In this document: one piece after another, positions 1 through 5,758 of the stretch
Numbering within the stretch: the first letter of the stretch is position 1
How the letters are laid out: the number at the start of each line of letters is the position of its first letter
NCBI RefSeq assembly: GCF_963976135.1
Contig: NZ_CAXBKN010000059.1
Location: 1-19,605, forward strand
Source: Maricaulis sp963976135
GTDB lineage: Bacteria > Pseudomonadota > Alphaproteobacteria > Caulobacterales > Maricaulaceae
Direction of reading: 5' to 3'
Length of the DNA stretch: 19,605 nucleotides
Position numbers and translations under genes: made by a program
The notes under the pieces: generated by a model
The model's input: only the letters and a program-made list of their open reading frames with translations
What the model was told of the DNA's origin: nothing
The model's database searches: none

Positions 1-80
1 CGACATTGGCGGCGCATATTCACCGCATCGTGCAGACCGGTGTCTCGCGTGCCGCCGCACCCTTATCGCGCACCGCTTAA
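1..80 (+). CDS. Possible 3' end of an unidentified gene (partial)
   Basis: One forward frame is open from the window edge to a TAA stop at 78-80. It reads as a plausible C-terminal tail (…AAHIHRIVQTGVSRAAAP…) before the gap that precedes the response regulator. The other two forward frames are also open over most of this short stretch, so the assignment rests only on residue composition and position. No family can be named from about 25 residues. If real, this gene lies upstream of and in the same direction as the response regulator at 136, about 55 bp away. Confidence 0.3.
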   Translation, partial: TLAAHIHRIVQTGVSRAAAPLSRTA

Positions 81-135
81 TCAGTAATTTAGTTCTTTCG
101 GGCAACTCAATATTGCCAGTCCTTTGAGGTTCGTC

Positions 136-591
136 ATGCCGAGTGAAATTCTGCTGGGAGTCCGCATCCTGATCGTCGAAGACGTCGCTGCGACCCGTCG
201 CCTGATCGCCCGCTTGCTCGGTGGTCTGGGGTGCCATGACCTGATCGAGGCCGATGGTGTCGAAGGCGCATGGCAACACCTCAATCGGCAAGATATTGAT
301 TTGATGCTGCTGGATTATGAGCTTCAAGATGGCACGGGTATCAGGCTGATGCAGGAATTGCGGGCCAATTCCGCCTCACCCAATCGCTCAGTCCCGACTA
401 TCATGCTGACCGGACATTCCGAGGCCGCCGTGGTCGAGGAATCGATTCGCGCCGGGGCCGATGGCTTCCTTGTGAAACCTGTCATGCCGGACAAGCTGGG
501 TCGGCGAATTCTCGAAGTCCTGTCCAGTCGCAAAAGCGATATTGTCCGTGCCGCCGGGCGGGGGCCGAAGACCGAAGTGCAGTGGATCTAG
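136..591 (+). CDS. Single-domain response regulator (CheY-like receiver), 151 aa
   Basis: This is a stand-alone phospho-acceptor receiver domain that should act in the cytoplasm as a signalling relay. The whole chain is one receiver fold. It shows the acidic pocket E15-D16 (ILIVED), the phospho-acceptor D60 (LLDYEL), the switch T92 (IMLTGHS) and the conserved K114-P115 (LVKPV). After it there is only a short tail and no DNA-binding or enzymatic output domain. I chose the ATG at 136 because a GAGG ribosome-binding sequence lies at 126-129, six bases upstream. A TTG at 124 in the same frame would place that sequence inside the gene. No histidine kinase is present nearby, so its partner is encoded elsewhere. 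It converges with the DUF3775 gene, 20 bp away. A second receiver-only gene lies at 1257. The class assignment is firm; the pathway is unknown. Confidence 0.9.
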   Translation: MPSEILLGVRILIVEDVAATRRLIARLLGGLGCHDLIEADGVEGAWQHLNRQDIDLMLLDYELQDGTGIRLMQELRANSASPNRSVPTIMLTGHSEAAVVEESIRAGADGFLVKPVMPDKLGRRILEVLSSRKSDIVRAAGRGPKTEVQWI

Positions 592-611
592 AACGACCTG
601 CCCTGGCGGCC

Positions 612-1004
612 TCATGCGTCGTCGAACACATCAGCCTCGATCACGGCGTCCAGCCCGGTCTCAAGATAATCACCCAGCATGGGCGCTCCGAGCAGATAGT
701 CCGCCGTTGGTGAGCTGCGGCGTGCCTGGGCTTCCCTGACCGCAGCGACGAAATCACTGCCGTCAAAATCGCCGCGGCCGATCCAGTAGAGCGCGACCAG
801 CTCGACCTGGCTTTCCTCATCCAGACAGTCGATCCAGTTCTTGATTTCATCGCGGATGGGGTCGCGATCACCCGTCAGCATCGTCTCGACCATATCAATC
901 TCGGAACTGTCGGGGTCGGATTGAAAATCGTCGATCTGTTCCTTGCTGTCATAGGCCCGGGCCCGCAGGATCAGACTGCGGACTGATTTTTCTGCCATAT
1001 TCAT
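612..1004 (-). CDS. DUF3775 family protein, 130 aa
   Basis: I recognise the family of small acidic alphaproteobacterial proteins known as DUF3775. The features are a helical N-terminus (SLILRARAYDSKEQ), the central segment with …DEESQVELVALYWIGRGDFD…, and the C-terminal block ADYLLGAPMLGDYLETGL. Function is unknown; the protein has no signal peptide, membrane segment or catalytic motif and should be cytoplasmic. The ATG at 1004 is preferred because an AGGA sequence lies seven bases upstream. The second Met (residue 3) would be too far from it. The gene is transcribed away from the response regulator at 1257 across a 252-bp gap and converges with the response regulator at 136. Its position between two receiver-only regulators could hint at a shared context, but nothing in the sequence proves it. 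Confidence 0.8.
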   Translation of the reverse strand: MNMAEKSVRSLILRARAYDSKEQIDDFQSDPDSSEIDMVETMLTGDRDPIRDEIKNWIDCLDEESQVELVALYWIGRGDFDGSDFVAAVREAQARRSSPTADYLLGAPMLGDYLETGLDAVIEADVFDDA

Positions 1005-1256
1005 GGCCGGATCCTCTTCCTCAAATGCCGGCCCAGACTAGCACAAAGCGGATCAAACGAGAGTCGGCGATTTCGGATCGCCTTTGCCGGCGTCCCGGGG
1101 CGAAGACGTTAACCAGGCTAAGTCGTTGGAAACCTGTCCAGCGCTGCACAAACTGGCGCTCTGACCCCGTCGCTGCAGGCCGGAGCAAGACTTGGTTAAG
1201 GTCAAACGGGCAGACTTCAGGACATTAAGAGTTTCACCTCCGCTCAGTGAGAGCCC
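1005..1256. promoter_or_regulatory. Divergent promoter region with three TTAA sites
   Basis: This 252-bp gap separates the start of the DUF3775 gene from the start of the response regulator, so it must hold both promoters. No long ORF looks coding here. Three TTAA tetramers occur in otherwise GC-rich DNA: TTAACC at 1109-1114, GGTTAAG at 1194-1200 (a TTAACC half-site on the other strand) and ATTAAG at 1224-1229. CtrA of Caulobacterales binds TTAA-N7-TTAA or the half-site TTAACC. None of these forms a full double site, so CtrA control is only a suggestion. A convincing -35/-10 pair was not found. Confidence 0.35.
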
Positions 1257-1766
1257 ATGTCCGGCAGTTTCGACCGCATCCGTGTCCTGATCGTTGAGGA
1301 CAATGCGCACATGTCGACAATCCTGCGCACCATCCTGCAAGGGTTTGGTGTCCGCACGATTATCGAGGTGCGTGATGCCGCCGATGCGTTTGAAACCATG
1401 CGTGACGTCAATCCGGATTTCGCTCTGGTCGACTATATGCTCGGCGATCTGAACGGGCTCGAATTCACCCGCCTGGTGCGCACCGCATCCGATAGTGCCA
1501 ATAAATATCTGCCGATCATCATGGTCACCGGTCACACGGATCGCTCCAAGGTGATCGAGGCGATCAATGCCGGCGTGAATGAATATCTCGCCAAACCGGT
1601 TCGCCCGGTTGACCTGTTTCGCCGCATCTCGGCCCTGATCGAGCGGCCGCGCCGCTTTGTGAAGGCCCCGACCTATTTTGGCCCCGACCGCCGTCGCCGG
1701 CAGGACCCCCGGTTTTCCGGCCCCTGGCGCCGCTCGACCGATGATGAAGAGTCCGAGGCCTCCTGA
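1257..1766 (+). CDS. Response regulator with receiver domain and basic GPDRRRR tail, 169 aa
   Basis: The N-terminal 125 residues are a receiver domain with acidic residues E14-D15, phospho-acceptor D59 (ALVDYML), switch T91 (IMVTGHT) and K113-P114. It is followed by a tail of about 40 residues that is not a known output domain: an Arg-rich block with Y140-FGPDRRRR at 140-148 and an acidic end (DDEESEAS). I recall this FGPDRRRR-like tail from many alphaproteobacterial receiver proteins, but its role is not established. The protein is cytoplasmic and its kinase is not in the window. The ATG at 1257 follows a weak GAGAG ribosome-binding sequence. The gene ends nine bases from the convergent gene at 1776. 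Compared with the regulator at 136 it has the same domain and similar core motifs, so the two may be distant paralogues or belong to one network. Confidence 0.9.
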   Translation: MSGSFDRIRVLIVEDNAHMSTILRTILQGFGVRTIIEVRDAADAFETMRDVNPDFALVDYMLGDLNGLEFTRLVRTASDSANKYLPIIMVTGHTDRSKVIEAINAGVNEYLAKPVRPVDLFRRISALIERPRRFVKAPTYFGPDRRRRQDPRFSGPWRRSTDDEESEAS

Positions 1767-1775
1767 TCCGGGCGC

Positions 1776-2114
1776 TCAGCTGGATGCCGGGCCGTCAAGG
1801 GCCAATTCCTTGTAAATATTGAAAACGATGACCGCTTCTTCGGCACCGACGGCTTTGCGTTTTCGGATGATCGAGGCGAAATCTGCGTTATTGACCAGCA
1901 ATTCCGGCCCGACCCTGACCAATTCCTCGCGCGTGACCAGGGCGGTGTCGCAACTCAGCGGTGCGCCGCAGCCTGAGCGGCAGCTGATCGCATCGGCCTC
2001 TGCCAGCATTTCGCCGAGCGCCCGGGCGGCATCACGATCGGCAATGAAAACCCGGCCATAGGGGTCGAACCCCACCGAATTGAGACGAAACAAAACTCCG
2101 CGGCCTTGTGCCAT
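1776..2114 (-). CDS. Hypothetical protein with Cys cluster, 112 aa
   Basis: I do not recognise the family. The chain is soluble, with no signal peptide or membrane segment. Its one striking feature is a cysteine cluster at C45-X3-C49-X5-C55 (SCRSGCGAPLSC), which could bind a metal or form disulfides. The rest is a mixed alpha/beta-looking chain ending …VFNIYKELALDG. The ATG at 2114 is chosen because a near-perfect AAGGAGG ribosome-binding sequence lies just upstream. A TTG at 2129 would fall in that sequence. The gene follows the threonine aldolase on the same strand with a 63-bp gap, so it may be cotranscribed with it, although its strong ribosome site allows independent expression. It converges with the response regulator at 1257-1766. 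Confidence 0.7.
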   Translation of the reverse strand: MAQGRGVLFRLNSVGFDPYGRVFIADRDAARALGEMLAEADAISCRSGCGAPLSCDTALVTREELVRVGPELLVNNADFASIIRKRKAVGAEEAVIVFNIYKELALDGPASS

Positions 2115-2177
2115 GGCTCCCTCCTTCAAGCGGAAACGGGATTGTACCCCTTTTGTTCCGCAATCTCAAGGCGAGAA

Positions 2178-3197
2178 TCAAACCGCCGCGGCGATCAGGG
2201 ATTTGATCTCGTCAGCCCGGGTGCACCAGCTGGTGACCAGGCGGGCGGACCCATCGGGCCATTGGTAGAAGCCGGCCCCGCCTGCACGCATCCGGGCCGC
2301 TACGGGCTCAGGAATGCGGGCAAAAATCTCATTACCATCAACCGGGTGCAGGATTTCAACGCCCGGGAGGCCCGCCAGGCCGGCGGCGAGTTCGGTCGCG
2401 CGGGCATTTGCCGCTCGCGCCAGATCGAGCCAGAGATCGCCGTCCAGCCAGGCCTCGAACTGGGCCGCCATGAAGCGCATCTTGGGCGCCATGTGCCCGC
2501 CGCGCTTCTGTCGCGCCTGCAGGGCCTCGAACCGGTCCAGGACGGACGGGAAGAGCACGACCGCCTCGGCGCCCAGTGCGCCATTCTTGGTCGCCCCGAA
2601 ACACAGGGCGTCGACCCCGGCCTTCCAGGTCAGTTCCGCCGGAGTGCAGCCAAGGGAGACCAGCGCATTGGCGAAGCGCGCGCCGTCCATATGGATGAGG
2701 GCCGGGCGGTGTTTGAGGCGGTCTGCGCGCTCGGCGACTTCAGCGACTGTGTAGGCGGTGCCGCTTTCGGTCAGGTTGGACAGTGAAAGCACGCGCACCG
2801 GGCTGGTATGGACGAAGCCTTCGGGGATTTCGGCCAGGACCCGGTCCAGCGCGGAGAGTTCGATCTTGGCATGCGCGCCGGCGAGCGGGACCAGCTTGGC
2901 GCCACCGGTATAGAATTCCGGCGCGCCGCGCTCGTCACGATGGATATGGGCTTCGTCATGGCACAGGATGACGCCGTCAGCGGGACACAGGACGGAGAGC
3001 GCCAGGGCGTTTGATGCGGTTCCGGACACTGCAAACAGAACCTTGAGCTCGCATTCGAAGATCTCTCGCAGCCGGGCCTCAACGCGGGCCGATATCGCGT
3101 CCTGGCCATAGCTGGCTTCAAAACCGGTATTGGCGGCGCCGATCGCTTCGATCAGTTTCGGATGCGCGGGGGCGGTGGTGTCGGAGAGGAAGTTCAT
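2178..3197 (-). CDS. ltaE: Low-specificity L-threonine aldolase family PLP enzyme, 339 aa
   Basis: This is a fold-type I PLP enzyme of the threonine aldolase family, which cleaves L-threonine or L-allo-threonine to glycine and acetaldehyde in the cytoplasm. It opens with the family's typical start (FLSDTTAPAHPKLIEAI). It carries the SGTASNALAL phosphate-binding region, the HMDGARF motif with the PLP-pyridine Asp, and the Schiff-base lysine K204 in FGATKNGALG. Length (339 aa) fits the family, where E. coli LtaE is about 333 aa. No Shine-Dalgarno sequence is visible before the ATG at 3197; the bases just upstream read CCTCCT on the coding strand, the complement of one. It lies 33 bp after the Pro/Glu-rich membrane-protein gene on the same strand and may be translated from a shared message. 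Substrate stereochemistry and related activities, such as phenylserine aldolase, cannot be told from sequence. Confidence 0.88.
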   Translation of the reverse strand: MNFLSDTTAPAHPKLIEAIGAANTGFEASYGQDAISARVEARLREIFECELKVLFAVSGTASNALALSVLCPADGVILCHDEAHIHRDERGAPEFYTGGAKLVPLAGAHAKIELSALDRVLAEIPEGFVHTSPVRVLSLSNLTESGTAYTVAEVAERADRLKHRPALIHMDGARFANALVSLGCTPAELTWKAGVDALCFGATKNGALGAEAVVLFPSVLDRFEALQARQKRGGHMAPKMRFMAAQFEAWLDGDLWLDLARAANARATELAAGLAGLPGVEILHPVDGNEIFARIPEPVAARMRAGGAGFYQWPDGSARLVTSWCTRADEIKSLIAAAV

Positions 3198-3230
3198 AGG
3201 AGGCAGAAGAAACCGGCTTGGCGTGGATCG

Positions 3231-4019
3231 TCAATCGCGAAACGCCGGGTCGGGATGGCGCGGCGGCAGGCTGTCGCGCATCTGGTCGGCGGAGGAGGTC
3301 GGGCGCTGGCTGGTATCGCCCAGGGTCGGCTGCCCGGACAGATCGGCCAGAGGCAGTCCACCGGCCTCGAATAATGCCCGCATTTGCTCCGGACTCATGC
3401 CGTGGCCGATCGCGGCCCGCAGCCCGGCTTCCAGATTGGCATCGCTGGCATAGCGCAGCATGGACAGTCCGTCCGGGTCAGGATCATCCGGGCATTGACC
3501 GGCTTCGCGGGTCGCCTCCGATGAGGTCAGGCAGAAAATCTCGCGGATGACAAACGGGGTTCCGGTCAGAGCCGCGCTCTCGGGGAGGGGGGCGATGGCA
3601 TAATTGGCTAGGGCATTCGCACCGACGGCCTCCGGGCGATCAGGCAGCCTCATTTCATCGCTGCCGGGATCCGGCTCGGCCCGGTCCTCCTCTTCCTCCT
3701 CCTCCGCCGCATCGTCGGGTGTTTGTGGATCGGCGTCCCCATTGCGCGCCGCCGGCGGCAGGGGCGCAGGGTCGGGCGGCACCGCGACCGTTTCGGCGTC
3801 AGCTTCAGGCTGGGGCTCAGGCTCTGCCTGCAGCGCCGGTTCGGGTGTGACCTCGGCGACCAGCTGCAGATTGATGACATTGAGCGGCGGCGATTCGAGG
3901 CGCGGTCGCGGCACCAGCAGGATGGCGGCGAGCAGCGCGGCATTGGCCAGCAATGCCCCTGCCCAGGCGAGGACGCGGCGCGCAGGCACAAATGCGGGTC
4001 GGACGGCGGCCTGGCCCAA
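3231..4019 (-). CDS. Membrane-anchored Pro/Glu-rich hypothetical protein (TonB-like layout), 262 aa
   Basis: No family is recognised. The layout is a basic N-terminus, one membrane helix at about residues 16-36 (WAGALLANAALLAAILLV), a Pro/Glu/Asp-rich linker with an EEEEEED run, and a C-terminal domain of about 110 residues. That domain has two Cys (…EIFCLTSS… and …AGQCPDD…). The anchor plus stiff linker resembles TonB or TolA proteins that span the periplasm. However, the C-terminal domain lacks the TonB motif YP-x…VxxxVxxxG, so it should not be called TonB. The start is the TTG at 4019, preceded by GGGAG at a suitable distance. No ATG exists in frame upstream before a stop, and the next candidate is a GTG at residue 11. 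Promoter sequences would lie in the 183-bp divergent gap before 4203. Confidence 0.65.
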   Translation of the reverse strand: MGQAAVRPAFVPARRVLAWAGALLANAALLAAILLVPRPRLESPPLNVINLQLVAEVTPEPALQAEPEPQPEADAETVAVPPDPAPLPPAARNGDADPQTPDDAAEEEEEEDRAEPDPGSDEMRLPDRPEAVGANALANYAIAPLPESAALTGTPFVIREIFCLTSSEATREAGQCPDDPDPDGLSMLRYASDANLEAGLRAAIGHGMSPEQMRALFEAGGLPLADLSGQPTLGDTSQRPTSSADQMRDSLPPRHPDPAFRD

Positions 4020-4066
4020 GTAACACTCCCAACAGCCCCCGCCGTGCGTCTATCGCTATCCGAGCC

Positions 4067-4080
4067 GGCGTCCGGACGCC
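4067..4080. repeat. Perfect 14-bp palindrome in a divergent intergenic gap
   Basis: GGCGTCCGGACGCC reads the same on both strands. It lies between the divergent genes starting at 4019 (minus) and 4203 (plus), 48 bp upstream of the former. The position suits an operator for a dimeric regulator, but GC-rich palindromes of this length can arise by chance and no family consensus matches. Confidence 0.35.
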
Positions 4081-4202
4081 AGCCCGCGACTATGACAATC
4101 CGGTAATCTGCGCCCCCGCCTATCGGCTTGCCCGTGCCCTCGGCGCGGCGCATTGTGCCTTGTGGGCGCGTAACCTCACGCCTGTCGAAGGAGACCTGCC
4201 CC

Positions 4203-4469
4203 ATGACAAAGATTATTGCGGTCCTGCTCACAGCGGCCGGTCTGTGCGCCGCGCCGGCTCTGGGCCTCGACCATCACGGGGCCGATGCGGCGCCCGCACC
4301 GAGCTATCAGGAATGCGTCGCCGAATGGACCGCCTTCTTCGGCACCGACACCCAGTATGACGATGCCACCCGGGCCATCGCCATGGATGGTCTCTCCCCC
4401 GATGAACGGGCCCGCATGGAGACCTGCGACCAGATGCTCGATGGCGGCCGGGCCTTGCGCGGCGAATAG
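4203..4469 (+). CDS. Small secreted hypothetical protein, 88 aa
   Basis: The protein begins with a clear Sec-type signal peptide (MTKIIAVLLTAAGLCAAPALG), giving a mature periplasmic or secreted chain of about 67 residues. The mature part has exactly two cysteines, C38 and C75, which could form one disulfide. It is acidic and predicted helical (ECVAEWTAFFGTD; LSPDERARMETCDQM). C15 is inside the hydrophobic core without a proper lipobox, so a lipoprotein is unlikely. The ATG at 4203 has an AAGGAG ribosome-binding sequence at 4188-4193. The gene is 15 bp upstream of the zinc-ribbon gene at 4485, suggesting co-transcription. I do not recognise the family. Confidence 0.7.
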   Translation: MTKIIAVLLTAAGLCAAPALGLDHHGADAAPAPSYQECVAEWTAFFGTDTQYDDATRAIAMDGLSPDERARMETCDQMLDGGRALRGE

Positions 4470-4484
4470 GCTGTCTGATCGGCC

Positions 4485-4925
4485 ATGACGGAACGCTATT
4501 ACGACAAGGGCATCGCTCCCAAGCTGACTCTCGGCTGTCCGCATTGCCGCGCCGGAGCCCGGTTCGAGAGCCTGTATGGCGATCTGCCGTTACCGGTGAT
4601 GCTGGCCGACGGCAAGAATGGCACGAAGCTGTCCTGGGCCGGGCGGCTGAGCTGCCTCGTCTGCGGTCTCAACCGCACCCATGAGGTCGACTGGCCGCGC
4701 GAGGCTTTTTACCAGGTCGCGTATCGCGGCGAGATCCTGTGGGCCTTCGACCGTGCGATGATGGTGGATACCCTCGCCTATCTCACCGCCGGGGCAGACC
4801 GTGATGCCGTGCGGCGGAACAGTCCCTATGCGACTCGGCTGCTGCGCTTGCCGAAAACATTCCTCGCGGCGAAGGCGCGCGAGACGCTGGCGGCGAAAAT
4901 TGAGGCCTTGCTCGCGCGAGGCTGA
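4485..4925 (+). CDS. Zinc-ribbon-like hypothetical protein, 146 aa
   Basis: Two Cys pairs, C18-PH-C21 and C57-LV-C60, separated by 35 residues, form a likely zinc ribbon at the N-terminus. A helical segment follows (EAFYQVAYRGEILWAFDR) and then a basic C-terminus (AVRRNSPYATRLLRLPKTFLAAKARETLAAKIEAL). The shape suggests a cytoplasmic protein that contacts nucleic acid or another protein. I know similar short zinc-ribbon proteins with no assigned role and would not name a function. It has no strong ribosome-binding sequence and starts 15 bp after the small secreted gene, so it is probably translated from the same message. It ends 52 bp before the convergent dioxygenase gene. Confidence 0.72.
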   Translation: MTERYYDKGIAPKLTLGCPHCRAGARFESLYGDLPLPVMLADGKNGTKLSWAGRLSCLVCGLNRTHEVDWPREAFYQVAYRGEILWAFDRAMMVDTLAYLTAGADRDAVRRNSPYATRLLRLPKTFLAAKARETLAAKIEALLARG

Positions 4926-4945
4926 ACTGGAAACGGGATACGCAG

Positions 4946-4959
4946 CCGGCGCGCGCCGG
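4946..4959. repeat. Perfect 14-bp palindrome between convergent genes
   Basis: CCGGCGCGCGCCGG lies in the 52-bp gap between the zinc-ribbon gene and the dioxygenase gene, which converge here. It could form a hairpin in either transcript and help end transcription. However, no T-run follows on either strand, so it is not a standard Rho-independent terminator. Confidence 0.3.
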
Positions 4960-4977
4960 GCAAGGCTCCTCGCCTCC

Positions 4978-5661
4978 CTAGACCACCGCCCATTGGCGCA
5001 TCAGGTTGTGATAGATTCCGGTCAGGCTGTTCAGCCGTGGATCATTGTCATCATGGTCCTGGCGAAGTTCCTGGATGGTGCGGTCGAGATCATAGAGCAT
5101 TTCGCGCCGGGCGCCGTCCTGGACCATGCTCTGGATCCAGAAGAATGCGCTGATACGGGCCCCGCGTGTGACCGGGGTGACCTGGTGCAGGCTGGTCGCG
5201 GGGTAGAGGACGAGATCGCCGGCGGCGAGCTTGACCGGCTGGGCGCCATAACTGGTTTCGATCACCAGTTCGCCGCCGTCATAATCTTCCGGATCAGTCA
5301 GGAAGAGGGTGGCGGAAAGGTCCGTGCGCACCGTCATATTGGCGCGGTCGACATGCATGATGGCGCTGTCGATATGGGCGCCATAATGGCCGCCGCCGGC
5401 GTAGTTATTGAACATGGGCGGGTAGATTTTCTGCGGCAGGGCGGCGGAAATGAAGGTCGGATTGCGCCCGAGAATACCCAGAATGTGATTGCCGAGCGCG
5501 ATTGCGGTGTCGCCGTTCTGGTCGAGCTGGCGATTGCGCTTGACCGCCTGGGAGACGGAGCCGGCCGAGGCCTTGCCGTCGACCCATTCCGCCTGGTCGA
5601 GCCGTTCGCGCAGGGCCTGGACGCCGGCCTGGTCGAGCACGTTTTCGATAATGATCAGCAT
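4978..5661 (-). CDS. piuC: PKHD-type Fe(II)/2-oxoglutarate dioxygenase, PiuC/YbiX family, 227 aa
   Basis: This is a cytoplasmic non-haem iron, 2-oxoglutarate-dependent hydroxylase of the PiuC/YbiX family, which is commonly encoded next to catecholate siderophore receptors. The iron ligands H96 and D98 (HIDSA) and H159 (LHQVTPV), and the 2-oxoglutarate-binding R169 (RGARISAFFW), are all in place. The 227-aa length from the ATG at 5661 matches the family almost exactly. An upstream in-frame ORF to 5748 adds about 29 residues that do not belong to the family and overlap a hairpin, so I reject it. No clear Shine-Dalgarno sequence precedes the ATG. It is the last gene of the iron-uptake operon, 97 bp after the receptor gene, and mirrors the fiu-ybiX and piuA-piuC pairings. 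Its physiological substrate in this context is not settled. Confidence 0.9.
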   Translation of the reverse strand: MLIIIENVLDQAGVQALRERLDQAEWVDGKASAGSVSQAVKRNRQLDQNGDTAIALGNHILGILGRNPTFISAALPQKIYPPMFNNYAGGGHYGAHIDSAIMHVDRANMTVRTDLSATLFLTDPEDYDGGELVIETSYGAQPVKLAAGDLVLYPATSLHQVTPVTRGARISAFFWIQSMVQDGARREMLYDLDRTIQELRQDHDDNDPRLNSLTGIYHNLMRQWAVV

Positions 5662-5712
5662 GGCAAAAATCCGGTGCGGCCTGCGATGATGCCAGTCATC
5701 GGCAAGCCAGCT

Positions 5713-5752
5713 GCGGGTGTCAACCAGAGCCAGGGCACTGGCTGACACCCGC
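5713..5752 (-). promoter_or_regulatory. Intercistronic hairpin between receptor and dioxygenase genes
   Basis: On the coding strand GCGGGTGTCA is followed by its exact complement arm TGACACCCGC (+ strand arms 5713-5722 and 5743-5752). Between them lies an inner stem, GCCAG/CTGGC, with a four-base loop (5729-5742). The two stems stack directly on one side and are split by a six-base bulge on the other, giving about 15 bp. No T-run follows, so it looks more like an mRNA-stabilising or attenuating structure than a full terminator. It would sit just after the receptor stop codon at 5759. Confidence 0.55.
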
Positions 5753-5758
5753 CAGGGG

